A stretch of DNA of 64,000 nt from Membranipora membranacea (taxonomy: Eukaryota > Bryozoa > Gymnolaemata > Cheilostomatida > Membraniporidae). This document shows, piece by piece, positions 12,701-23,737 of the stretch; within the stretch, counting starts at the first letter, position 1; the number at the start of each line of letters is the position of its first letter. The position numbers and the translations under genes were made by a program. Location of the stretch: NCBI GenBank assembly GCA_914767715.1, contig OU612072.1, forward strand, positions 14,694,001-14,758,000. Direction: 5' to 3'. Below the pieces are notes generated by a model that saw only the letters and a list, made by a program, of their open reading frames with translations, searched no databases and was not told where the DNA came from.

Positions 12701-15255
12701 CCTGTTTCAGTTTCTGGCAGCTTGCTGCACACTTACGATTAGGAGGTCCACCATGGCCTCACCTCTAGGATGCATTCTAATTTACTAGAATGTATCACAC
12801 TCTCAGTACGAGGACTCCGGGCAACTTGCGTCCCTCTTTAGGGGCAGCCCACCCTCTGTTTTGTCATAAACAGGGCCTTGGCTATATCTTATCATTGCAT
12901 AATATAAATAAACTCACGAGTCACATGGCTGTCTGGTCCCATCCGCTGCCGGTAATAAACCGAATATTCCATCGTCACATGCTAAAGAGTAAAATAACAT
13001 AACATCGCTGGTTATCGTGGTAATAGAATAACTGAGAGCCTTTTGTGACCTTTTCAAATCATGACAGAGCTTGATAAAAAATGTGTATCCCGCAACGAAA
13101 CTTTCTGGATTTACAATTTATTTAGTCTTCAAAACCATTTGCCTCCGATAATGCTACCAAAGTTTAGGAGGTTGATGAAAGGTTGATTAAAATCAGATGT
13201 CTTATCACACGCCACATCCCAAAGCATGGGAGAATATTAATTGCCTAAGTGGGAAGGCCGCAATATCTGTGCCAGGTTGCTCTCTGTTTGCAGGCAGCTC
13301 GGAGCACACCTGGGAACCAACCAATCCCCAGTAGTCGATGGACTGCAGTGGGATTCCAACCACTACCTTCAGCATTCGCATGCTAAAGGAGCGGCGATCT
13401 AACCAACTGAGCCACCTCCTACTAGGAAGTCCACATCAATATGATACAACAAACTCCTCCACGGTTTCACGGGAAATCCAGGTCGTTGCCTTTTTCAGTG
13501 AATCCTTAGAATCAGGTCAGATAGAGACGTGTTTTGTGGGCGAACAAGTTTAGGAAGTGCACATTCGTCCAAATGTGATCAATATCAGACAACAAACTCT
13601 TGCACATGGTTTTTCCAGAAAATCCAGGTTGTTGCCACTCGCAGTGAATTCGTGGAATCAGGTCAGAAAGAGGCATGTTTGGTGGGACAACGGCAAACAT
13701 TATAGCAATAATAAACAATTTGTTGGCGTTGTAAGTTAATTTTCCTTGACGTAGGAGTCAACCCTGGTATAAATTTTAACAACCTAGAAGAGAGCTGAAG
13801 CTCTGGAGAAGAAAAAAGGAATTGCTATCAATTTTACAAATCAGGCTCCTAGCTCTAGGTTGAATTCGAAAAGAAGACATATTCGTAAGGTCAGAAGTTC
13901 ATAAGGTCAGGAGTTCATAAGGTCAGGAGTTCATATTGTCTGATCGATAAGTTGAATGACTTAACTTACTCCCGGAATAATCTGCTGCTGCCGCTGACAC
14001 TATGCTGAGTCCTGAAATGAAAAGCGACCATTCTCAGTTTTTTCTTATTGTTTATTAGAGTTGATATGAATATAATATATTGAGATATTGTTATGTGCAA
14101 TGATGTCAAATGCAAATCAGATCTTATTTTTGGAGGCAACACAATTCTTGAAAGATGGGCAAGCTCAAAAACAGGGCGGATCATGCTTACCGCCCCAGAG
14201 ATTAGGGATGTAGCCTGTGGCCTGTGTCCAAATTAAAAGTGGATCAGTTACTTGCCGAATTTTCCCATCATTTGCCAAATTTATAACTTTTAAAAGGACA
14301 AACACGACATTTTTCAGAGTGGTTACCTTTAATTTGTAACTGATTCCACAAAAAAAAACCTAAAATCCAGTTTTTAAGAGAATAAAAAACAGCATTTTTT
14401 AAAGTAATATTGGATGCGATCCCAAAATTAGCTTTAACTTACAGGAGTTCCACGAAAACATTCAGGTATCTCGAATAATATATGATCAAGTTTGCGCCAA
14501 AGTACATCAAAGATAAATCTATGGGATGATCACACTTATCAATTGGTTGTAATGTGTAGCTATTAAAATTGTACTTACCAATCAGGAGGTAAATGACAGC
14601 GCGTGAGTATTGGCAATCTGGGAAAACAACAAAAAGGAAACAGGTAAATACAGAATATTTGGGAATCTTAAAACAAAAAAGATGTGGTGTTATATGTAGC
14701 TAAATAAAATAAGTGGAAGAGAAGGAGACTATAGCTACTTCCTAGTCAAAGGGCTCAAACTCTGCTTGGTAGGGGCTTTCCATTATCAAGTAAATCAGAC
14801 GTCACAGGAAAATCCCCTACCAGCAAGGGGCTAGAGCTTGCGCACCCGAACTATTTTTCTTCCTATACGTACACCACCATATTGACTGCAAGGCTACCAG
14901 TATTGTTTACTATTTGCACCGTGAGGCCTCACTAAATGTGTTAGCCAGGAAAATTGATGTTGGCATTGAAGAATTATAATGAGGTGGAAAAATCTTCTCG
15001 GACTCTCTACCAGCTATCTGTACAAATTATAGATCGGAAATAAAAAAACATTTATGTTTGTAAATTAGTATTCATATAAAAAAATACTCCTATCATTTGG
15101 TCTATCTGCCAACCATGCAACGCAAGTTAATGACAGCTCATCTAGAAAAACACTGCCAGATGATATATAGTCTGCCAAATGAAAAAAGAAAATTGTAGAA
15201 TAATATTAATTAATTAATTTTTATTATTAATACATTAAATGAAAGACTCACACAT
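9777..15255 (-). CDS. Unrecognised small secreted six-cysteine protein with GPI-anchor-like tail
   Basis: Five exons on the minus strand: 15252-15255 (only ATG plus one base), 14579-14617, 13970-14011, 10552-10636 and 9777-9972. Phases match at every junction and give 121 aa. The N-terminus is a clear signal peptide (about residues 1-24, core VIYLLIGLSIVSAAAA). The mature part has six cysteines: two in the KCHEVPLC segment, then one each in YNC, VEC, AGC and KIC. The C-terminus is a hydrophobic stretch (LLIGSAVLISSMIL) after a Ser/Ala-rich spacer and ends right at the stop, as in GPI-anchor signals. I do not recognise the family; six cysteines could form three disulfides, but the spacing is not an obvious Ly6/CD59 pattern. 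The model is inferred from splice sites and from a parallel paralogue with equal exon lengths. The 5' UTR is not defined. An extra exon in the 3.3-kb intron 3 cannot be excluded. Confidence 0.66.
10727..10796. repeat. Foldback repeat of about 70 bp
   Basis: CTGGTAGCGGAATTTCATTA and downstream TAATGAAATGCTACTACCAG are inverted arms around GTTG. The arms are nearly perfect. It lies just upstream of exon 4 of the six-cysteine gene. Confidence 0.7.
11928..12195 (+). mobile_element. tRNA-derived SINE, family T1
   Basis: The A box (GTGGCTCAGTTGAGTAAAGC) and B box (GGGTTTGAATCCC at 11995-12007) precede a conserved body with GACCTGCCTG and AGAGAGCAACCTGGC. Other copies are at about 13170-13425 (minus) and 25045-25800 (plus). 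Confidence 0.7.
12503..12643 (+). mobile_element. tRNA-derived SINE, family T2, interrupted by a U2-headed SINE
   Basis: The head (GTGGCACAATCGGTTTGCAC) and body match the element at 500-700. At 12644 a U2-headed SINE is inserted, duplicating CCTTGG-TAT at both sides with one mismatch. Confidence 0.6.
12644..12875 (+). mobile_element. U2 snRNA-headed SINE, single head
   Basis: Begins ATCGCTTCTTGGCC, the U2 5' end with small changes, followed by the shared body, about 232 bp in all. Flanks CCTTGGGTAT (12634-12643) and CCTTGGCTAT (12876-12885) form a 10-bp target duplication with one mismatch. Confidence 0.8.
13170..13425 (-). mobile_element. tRNA-derived SINE, family T1, minus orientation
   Basis: Reverse complement of the 11928 element. 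The B box reads GGTTGGAATCCC, one base off consensus, and the A box lies near 13405. It sits in intron 3 of the six-cysteine gene. Confidence 0.68.
13886..13936. repeat. 17-bp direct repeat, three units
   Basis: GTTCATAAGGTCAGGA type units repeated three times, just downstream of exon 3 of the six-cysteine gene. Not expanded in the paralogue. Confidence 0.75.
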
Positions 15256-15320
15256 CTTTTCCTGCTTGCAGTAGGTACAGGCGATACAGCACAAGTGAAT
15301 GGAAGTGCTTTAGTCTAAAG

Positions 15321-15339
15321 ATATATATATATATATATA
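15321..15339. repeat. (AT)n microsatellite upstream of the six-cysteine gene
   Basis: About nine AT units, 65-85 bp upstream of the ATG at 15255. It could act as a TATA-like element, but this is only positional. Confidence 0.85.
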
Positions 15340-16065
15340 ACAGAGTGTGAGAGGAATACAGAGGGGACGCTTCAATGATTATTATAGTGCCTGTGGATTT
15401 AGGCTCACTGGGAGAAAATTGTCAATTTGGCTACCTGCCAGATTGACAATTTATATAATAAAATTTCTTGCAAACATGCCTATCTATGTCTCATACGATG
15501 CAAATCCCTTTAAACCAGCCACGCTCCATTTATTAATAGATGATATTATATAAAGTAAGTAATCACCATTCACCGCAACAATGAGTGTTGTGGGGATTGA
15601 CCAAGGTTTGAACTGACCATCTCCTGGGATAATTAAGATATAATAGAAGATTAAAAATTCCAAGCCCTGGCAAATCTCCATAAGTTGTTTACTTGTCATG
15701 TACCGCTTATTTGGAATCGGTGGAGAATTATATGGAAAAACAAGCAAATCAATTAGAACAATCGTACCATTTAATAGAGAGAAACCACACCGTCACCAGT
15801 AAATTTAGGGTATCTGCAAATAAAGTTTTCAACATTCTACCTGCTTCCAGCCATTACTAAACATTTTGTCTCATCCGTGGAAGAAAATAAGAAGTAACTG
15901 ATTTTATAATTATGAATCAATTTATATGCACTATGTTTCCATATATCATTTGACACCAGTTTTAAGCCTGATCGATACATGGGATTAGCATTTGAGTCAA
16001 CTTTCGCATATACCGATAGACATTTCTTGATGCAAACCAGGTACCATTTTGAACCACATTTCTCC

Positions 16066-16190
16066 TATAAGGCGCTGTGGCTGAATGGTCACACAATGAC
16101 ATCAAAAGAGATTGATGCGGGGCCAGGGTCCAATCCCGGATGCAGCAGATGTCTTTTCATGTTTTTTCCATCATGGAAATCGTGGTAATC
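16066..16190 (+). mobile_element. Probable tRNA-derived SINE
   Basis: GCTGTGGCTGAATGGTCA looks like an A box and AGGGTCCAATCCCG a B box about 60 bp on. The 3' limit is unclear and no second copy was seen. Confidence 0.42.
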
Positions 16191-17161
16191 CTAGCAACAA
16201 ATATAATATTTCCAGTATGCATATACACAATAATGCCTTGGGTATTGAAGCTGCCCCACTTTCATATCACTGCATATCACTTTGCTGCTCAACCAGCATG
16301 CCTGGTAGTGAGGCTTATTTAATTGTCAGATAGAACCCAGGCCTTGTGAAGTTCACAAAACAAAACAATTCACACTCCAATTTTGAGGACAGAACTATGA
16401 TCACAGGTAAAACTGAATAACGATGATTTGGACCATGTGATATCAGGGCCATAGTTTAGAAAAAATGGTAGGGGAGGCAAAAATCTGAGGATCGTCCAAA
16501 GCATGGATGGATGGGTGGTACAACCTCCCCAAAGCAATGATGGACCTTTCCAAAGAGACCAAAATCAGCTGCAGGTACCAGTGATGCTTGGCTATTAAGT
16601 AACAAGGGGATATAAATAAGAAGAATGTGATCGATAATAGGCGCAGTGATATGGATCAAGTAGATTGAATATTGTGGAGGCCAGTGAACAATAAACGTGA
16701 AAATTCTTGCCATAGAATGTGATGCCAGCATCCTGAGAATTTGAACTCCCACCCCACCTCCCTCTTGGCATGCCTGATCCTTTAAAAGGTTGCACCATAC
16801 GAGTCAGAGAAATTTCGTACATTTTTACCGCTCATTAATTTCTGCTCATAAAACCATATTAATCAGCTGCGTAACCATAAACTAAAATCCTTGTATAACT
16901 TCAGGATTAGCACCGATGTATTCAAAAATGAGACAGACTCTGCCAAGATCCTAATCTGCAAACTAGAGGTTGTTATGTAGGCCAAAGCCACAGCCAAGTG
17001 TATCTATTTTAATCGCAGCCAGGCATTTTCTTTTGATTGGTTTTTAAAGAGATCTCTCATTGACAATCATGATAAATCTGTTGTTGTTACAATCTTTCGC
17101 ATTCCCAGCAAACTGGAAGTAGTAATGTTCTATTACAGCCTAATTCACTTTTCTGTAAATT

Positions 17162-17370
17162 GGTACCCGGCCATAATGCCATGGTCAAAATGCCATTGGG
17201 AGAAAATGCCAGTGACACAATGCCATTGCCATAATACCATGGCCATAATGCCATAGGTGATAATACCACTGAACACTATACCAATGCCAAAATACCAGTT
17301 GCACAAAACGCCGGTTGTGTCAAAATACCAGTGGATATAAAGCCAGATTGGACATAATACCATTTCCCAC
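17162..17370. mobile_element. Solo terminal segment of the GGTACCCGG-type element
   Basis: Starts GGTACCCGGCCATAATGCCA and runs through the same degenerate array of about 17-bp units (AAAATGCCATTG and similar) as the left end of the 20085-23640 element. The remainder is missing. Confidence 0.65.
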
Positions 17371-17555
17371 CCTCCCTGATGAAAACTAGCTGCAAGTTCA
17401 TATTTATAGATACTCTATTTTATTTGGCAGACAATATCATGCTGAACGGATGGTTTCCATAATGTGCGAAATAAATTACGGCCAAAGGGGAAAAGAAGAG
17501 AAAAAATGATAATGTTTGGTATCATGTTCCCTAATGTGACTTCAAAAGTCTATTC

Positions 17556-17664
<109 letters not shown>

Positions 17665-18089
17665 CTAATCCTTTCTTGTTGCTTATCCACCCAACGAAGA
17701 TATTGCCGTACAAAATGCAGTTCAGCAAAGATGAAAGATTTTGCTGGGGATTGGAGTTTGTAGGCAGCTCTTTGCAACTCATAACCTTGTATACAAAAAA
17801 ATGGAATAACTTGAGACTCTTGATAAAGCCAAAAGTGTGTAAGAGGGTATAATTCAGATTTTTGAGTACAAATGTATTTTCGGACAACTTACTTATTTTC
17901 GCCACAGTTATAGACGAATTCTCCGATACCATCTACTTAAGTTATTATACAATAGCAAAGAGGTACATTGTGACATTCTGAAAAAAAAGTGACGGCATAT
18001 TGGGAAGGGTTGTATAGTTTCAAATGTGTGTACCTATACATACATTAAACTTTAAACATGTACTCTATCCTTCAGCATCATGGCTACCC

Positions 18090-18500
18090 AGGGGCGTATA
18101 TTCTAAAAAATTTCACTCACTGACTTTTCAGAGATGAGCATAATAAACGGGCGCAGCCCGATCCACACGCCGTAGGCGTGGCGGGGAGGGTGTGGGAGGG
18201 GCGCTTAAGCGCCCTTCCACCACGGAAATTTTTGCATATCGGTAGCAAAATAGTGCAAGCAGAGAGGTATTTCAATAGCTCACTGAGCTGTTGGGTTTTT
18301 TCAGAAAACAACTCAATAGCAGTAGAAGATTACGGTAAAAATGCTCCAGTTATAAAGCACCCATTTGAAAAAAACTGACCCTGATGGGATTCGAACCCAC
18401 AACAATCTTATTATCAGTGATTATAAAGCGGCAATCTACACACTGAGCTATTCAGCCACTCACGGAAATCCGTGGGCCGTGAGTGCTAATATACGCCACT
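18090..18500. mobile_element. hAT-like MITE carrying a tRNA-like sequence and GC-rich hairpins
   Basis: Ends AGGGGCGTATATT and, inverted, AGTGGCGTATATT. The flanks GGCTACCC (18082-18089) and GGCTACCT (18501-18508) form an 8-bp target duplication with one mismatch. Both features suit hAT elements. Three hairpins lie at 18148-18160, 18163-18181 and 18199-18214, with another (CACGGAAATCCGTG) at about 18461-18474. Confidence 0.68.
18376..18456 (-). other. tRNA-like segment (Pol III promoter), not a functional tRNA
   Basis: On the minus strand TAGCTCAGTGTGTAG (A box) and GGTTCGAATCCC (B box) are at tRNA-like spacing. The acceptor stem does not pair (GGCTGAA against CAGGGTC) and the D stem is incomplete. 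It is better read as a tRNA-derived promoter inside the MITE at 18090-18500. Confidence 0.6.
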
Positions 18501-19188
18501 GGCTACCTCCAAACATGCCTCTGCAGAGGGTGATCCACCTTGTGAAAACTCGATGTCGACAAGTTCATAGCATCCTATCTCAGACTGATATTGCTTTAAA
18601 ACGCCCATATAACTGCCTCAATTTATAAATTCTTTTTAGGGAATTCCCTCAACGCCCTCTATACCAATTTGAGATTTAAATGCATTATTGTAGAAAAGTA
18701 TCAATCACAGTAGGGATTGGATATGATATGACATCCCAAAAATGTAATTGTTACTGTAGCCAATTGCTTGTCAATCCCTTCCCAAATAGGGCTGAAAACC
18801 CTCAAAATTTCAAAGATTTTCTTGGGAGAGGCCCCCCTTACTCCTCTTGGCAACCCACCCGCACCAACCCCGCATGGACCTACCACTTTAAAACCCATGG
18901 AAACAACCATGTGATAAAATTGATTCATCGCTTATTGTCAGGGTCTTTAGTTTGCGTCACATTGTGATATAAAAAAAATTGACAACATGAGATTTTTTTG
19001 CACTCTGTCAAGTGTTAGAGATTTTGATTGAATGTTTTCCTCCAGGGACAATTATGCAAATGAATTTCCTGTTTGCCTCAAATATTTTGGCAGAAGAGAG
19101 GTATACACCCGAGGATGCTGAGGGCTGGAATAATCAACCTTGAGATTTATATTTCCTCTCTCCTCTCATATTAAAATACACAGTTTTC

Positions 19189-19686
19189 TGAGTTCTGATT
19201 TAGGCCTCAATTCGGAGTTGTCCTCTCTCCAGTTTGGTACTTTTAACCCACGCCGCATAGGAAAAACGTGCTGAAAAGAGGGTTATCTTGATAACCGCTT
19301 ATAATAGGATAAAAATTATTTTTGATTCAGAATCTGCAACATTGAAAACTCATATGGACATAGTTTTGGAAATAATTTTAGTATTTGGATAGTCATTTAT
19401 AGCATTTTCCGCTTGTTTTGCGGACAATTTGGCAGAATCTTTCATGAGTTTCGTCACTAAAATTAAGATTTATCAACCTTCAAGCCTCCAATGATTTGGA
19501 AACCCTGTCTCACAGGGTTTTCAATGGTGCAGACTCTGAATCAAAAATCATTTTTATCCTCACATTAGCGGTTTTTAATATAACCCACTTTCAGCAGGTT
19601 TTTCCTATGCGGCGTGGGTTAAAAGTACTAAACTGGAGAGAGGACAACTCCGAATTGAGACATAAATAAGAGCTCAGAAAACTGTC
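19189..19686. mobile_element. TA-flanked mariner-like MITE, copy 1 (498 bp)
   Basis: Terminal inverted repeats CACAGTTTTCTGAG and, inverted, GACAGTTTTCTGAGC extend over more than 100 bp and are bounded by TA dinucleotides. About 85-90% similar by eye to the element at 58801-59308. Non-coding. Confidence 0.75.
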
Positions 19687-20084
19687 TATTATTGTACTAG
19701 ATACAATCTATTCCTGCATGTTGATGCTATTGTTAGTGTTTAATATGTCTTATTTTCCTTTCAATTGATACTCAAATATCAAACTCGTATCACTTACTGG
19801 TCTTTTATCAATACCCAGTCAGGTTTTATAAGTCTGAGCGACCAGTCAGATGTTTATACTCTTGTCTCATCCATGTCCAGGCCACAGCATAAAAAACAGG
19901 TTTAATTTTGAAGAATCAAGATTTAAATTTTGAAAACTGTAATAGATTCAGTATGGTATTATAGCCAATCCGTATTATTTTCACTAGTATTTTGACACAA
20001 CAGGAATTTCGTATAAATGGTATTTTGCCACTGGTATAGCAAACAGTGGTGTCAGGACCAATAGCGTTAAGGCCCTGAAATAAC

Positions 20085-23000
20085 GGTACCCGGCCATAAT
20101 GCCATGGCCAAAATGCCATTGGGACAAAATGCCATTGCCATAATGCCATTGTCATAATGCCATGGCCATAATGCCATAGGTGAAAACACCACTGCACAAT
20201 ATACCAATGCCAAAATACCAGTTGTACAAAACGCCAGTTGTGTCAAAATACCAGTGGATATAAAGCCAGATGTGTCAAAATACCAGTGGATATAAAGCCA
20301 GATTGGACATAATACCATGCGGGACAACATACCATATCCCAAAATACCATTGCCAAAATGCCAAAATATATAACCAAAGGAGATCAAGCCACATTGTATT
20401 TTTTTTAGTCACATTACAGCTGCGGGTTGCTTGATCATAGTAGGGGGTGGTTCAGTTGGTTAGAGCCATCTCCTTCACTGTTCAAGTCTCAAAGTTTCTT
20501 CGTTCAATTTCAATGATATCTGGGGTTTGTTGGGATCCACAAACTGAGAGCTAGTAACTTGTAATAAATATTTCCCAACCATTCTTTAGAATAATATGAC
20601 AATAACTTTGGATTATTACCAATTTTTTTTGAAAGCCAAGTCTTGACTCATCGCTGCCCTAGAGACTCATGCTTACTAATGACATTGATAAGACTACGAT
20701 GATTGAACATAGAGCAGGTTATCTCTGTGTTTATTAGTTGTATAAAAAGTTACAGTTACAACTAACAGGAAGGAAAAACTCTGTTCACCCAAAATGAACT
20801 TTCACAGTAGGCCATGGCCATAGTATTCAGCAAAGCCATTTAATAGGGGCTTTTGACTCACAGGATGTTCACAACTTGAATTTCATGTTGTAAATTTAGT
20901 ATAAATGATGATGGATATGGATAAGTTTCTAACATCTCTTCTGACCATATACACATTCAACAAAATTTGTTTTCCTACTCGAGGGTATGAAAGCTACATA
21001 GTCTACAGAGCCGTTTCGTCAAAATGTGGTGTTACTATGCAGAGCTTTTGTTTCTCTTAAATAGTTATGTAATGTAACTTCTTTTGATTCCATTTAAAAA
21101 GAATGTTGAGAATTTTATATGTTCAACCCAAAAATTTACTGGTTTAATTACGATAAACCACCAAAGTTGCCTTCCACCTGTAATGGACTGCGTAAAATGC
21201 ACAGGACACACAATTACGTCCCATTTACTATGGAAAATCTAACAATAATCATTCAGATAGCACAAGCATTTAAGCTGTAATACACAGCAAAGAACTTGTT
21301 ATACAGAACCTTTGCCACAAAATAAAGAACTATTGGCGAATTAAAAAATGATTTTGTTACCCACCGGACTGAAAACATATTGAAAAACTTATAACAAACT
21401 ATAACAAAACTTGTGTAAATTAAATTAAGTAATATAACGAAATGTGTGACTATTGTAGTGTAGAACAAAATTCTCCTATACCGATATGTATGCCAAAATA
21501 TAACCCACCAGTGTTGTGATGCGCAGGTTGGCGTACAGGAATCCTGAAAAAAATTTTGACTAAAGACTAAAGCAAGTTGAGTTGAAGCCAATATTTTTAT
21601 ATTCTTATTAGATCCCGAACCAGAATTTGTGAAACCAAAATAATCATTTTATATTATCTATTACTATTATTAAATCCGAACATAAAAATGTGCACCTTAG
21701 ATTTAAACATTTCAGATCAACAATTCCTTACGGATGAACACAACTAAAATAAATTTATGTGTTATTATAAGAAATTATACAATAACAAAATTGTTACAGA
21801 AATACCTGACACCAACTTTCAATGGAAAACCAAGCTCATGCATTGATAATGCCAGCAACAAAATTAGTGCCAGAAAACATCAACGTCCTACTATCAAGAA
21901 ACCTTGGATGACTAAGCAGTTATTTACACTCACCAAAGAGGGTACTAAACTTCACAAAATAAGCAAAAAGCATTCAAAAACCATAGAGGAAATTTAAAAA
22001 TCATTGTAACAAATTTGGTATTAGATGGGCGCAGTACAACTAACACAATCAATATTATAATGGAACAACTTTACGGCCATTTTATTGATGGAAGAATCAC
22101 CCAGGGTTTAAATTTTATATCTTTCAAAAGCTTTTGATACAATAAATCACAGCGTTCTAATAAGTAAACAGATATTTTTTTCAGATATTATCCCCCTCAT
22201 AGCGACTGTAGGAAAATTTTCTTTTAAATTGAAAACAGTTTGTATTGGTAAATGAATTAAGTCGGTTTACTGCCTGTCATGATCGGTGCTCCCTAGGTTC
22301 GGTTCTCGGCCAGCACTATTTATAATTTATAATGTTGACCTTTTAAATGTATAACCTGAACTAAATTGAAATTTTTTTGCTGACAATCCTAATAATTTTA
22401 GCGCTGAACCTGAAATTACGAAGAGCAATTTACCTCTGATAAATGAATGGTGTATCACCAACTGTCTTGTCATAAACTATGAGAATACCTTTTTGAGACC
22501 TCGAACAACATTTTTAACCAGAAGATTAACAGCTCATATTCCGGAACTTTTTTAGGAGAAAGAGGAACAGCATAACTATCTATGAACATTTTAGAAGCCT
22601 GAAAAAGGAATTAGATTTAACCCTGATGATGATACAAGCACTCGGTCCAGCCATTGAGCAGAATCTAGAATTAGAGTTCTGGGGCCACGCAAGTGACAGC
22701 CAGATAGGACTCTGTGTGACATCAAGGGAATTAAACCAGGGGTCACAGTTCTCATATTTTTGAAAAACTAAAAATCATGCCATTACAAATGCTTTGTGAA
22801 TATAAAGTTTTGAAACTTTTATTTATTTCATACTCAATTCAAAATATTTTCAATATGATAACAAACCTTGAATACAACGCTTGATCCAACAAACTTGAAT
22901 TTATGAAAACCAATAACAAGCGAGGAGAGAGGTCCTTGTTAAGAAATTGCATAGGCTTGTTCAAAAAGTTCATACGGGAGGTGTGGGTAGGGCCAGAGTG

Positions 23001-23640
23001 CAATCATGCTAGCCTTCATGACGCCGGTAATAGCATCAGAAAAGACCAGTCAAAACCCTTCAAGCCAAGACATAAAGTTGGTCAAATTTAGAGAGTCAAT
23101 TAACTTGCCATAACCCACAGAGTTGGCGACTTGACGGCGCAATATTTGGTTGCAATTTCTGCAACACACACTAGCCTTCAGAACAATGGGGCCCAACTAC
23201 CCCAAGAGAAAAAAATTCAAATGTAGAAACTTCGAGACTTGAACAGTGAAGGAGATGGCTCTAACCAACTGAACCACCCCCTACTCTGATCGAGCAATCC
23301 GCAGCTGTAATGTGACTAAAAAAAAGTACAACGTGGCTTGATCTCCTTTGGTTATATATTTTGGCATTTTGGCAATGGTATTTTGGGATATGGTATGTTG
23401 TCCCGCATGGTATTATGTCCAATCTGGCTTTATATCCATTGGTATTTTGACACATCTGGCTTTATATCCACTGGTATTTTGACACAACTGGCGTTTTGTA
23501 CAACTGGTATTTTGGCATTGGTATATTGTGCAGTGGTGTTTTCACCTATGGCATTATGGCCATGGCATTATGACAATGGCATTATGGCAATGGCATTTTG
23601 TCCCAATGGCATTTTGGCCATGGCATTTTGACACGGAATC
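20085..23640. mobile_element. 3.56-kb MULE-like element with long inverted repeats
   Basis: Inverted repeats of about 415 bp (20085-20500 and 23225-23640) consist largely of degenerate 17-bp units of the AAAATGCCATTGGGA type. At their inner part lies a tRNA-like A-box region (GGTTCAGTTGGTTAGAGCC). A perfect 9-bp duplication, TGAAATAAC, flanks the element (20076-20084 and 23641-23649). No transposase frame is visible; the interior holds a decayed LINE reverse transcriptase. Confidence 0.77.
21734..22765 (+). pseudogene. Decayed non-LTR (LINE, CR1/Jockey-type) reverse transcriptase
   Basis: The leading piece, KKPWMTKQLFTLTKEGTKLH, resembles the linker before the reverse transcriptase domain. 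Near 22110-22165 the frame reads LYLSKAFDTINHSVLI, the RT block A pattern. Near 22285-22335 comes GS.PALFIIYNVD, like the GxPQGSxLGPLLF block. Near 22377 ADN stands where the catalytic YADD would be. The frame is broken by stops and shifts and no endonuclease is visible. The relic lies inside the 20085-23640 element. Confidence 0.68.
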
Positions 23641-23737
23641 TGAAATAACAGCAGTAGAATAATGCTCACTGGCATTTTGTCCCAATGGCATTTTGACTCT
23701 GGCATTATGTCTGGGTGCCTTAATGATTCCGGGTACC
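23641..23737. mobile_element. Extra terminal fragment next to the MULE-like element
   Basis: Just outside the 9-bp duplication lies a diverged end of the same family, closing with CCGGGTACC at 23729-23737. It is a remnant of an earlier insertion or a nested event. Confidence 0.5.

Larger units (their letters stand above)
10500..16000. repeat. Segmental duplication, copy A
   Basis: Exons, flanking intron sequence and the 5' flank match copy B (about 17880-26470) in the same order and orientation. Examples are 13740-14000 with 23830-24120, 14240-14620 with 24280-24600, and 15340-15545 with 26140-26340. Limits are approximate because the copies have diverged and carry different insertions. Confidence 0.75.
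15260..17160. other. Non-coding 5' flank of the six-cysteine gene
   Basis: 15340-15545 is conserved with 26140-26340 in the duplicated copy and may include the promoter. Beyond the SINE-like piece at 16066 nothing is recognised. Confidence 0.45.

Noticed and set aside
18376-18456. A real tRNA gene
   Set aside because: Acceptor and D stems do not pair; only the promoter boxes are preserved.
20067-20387. Open frame rich in MALWPWHYG-like repeats, also seen at 17087-17363 and 23338-23631
   Set aside because: Translation of the periodic 17-bp units in the inverted repeats; no start context or homology.
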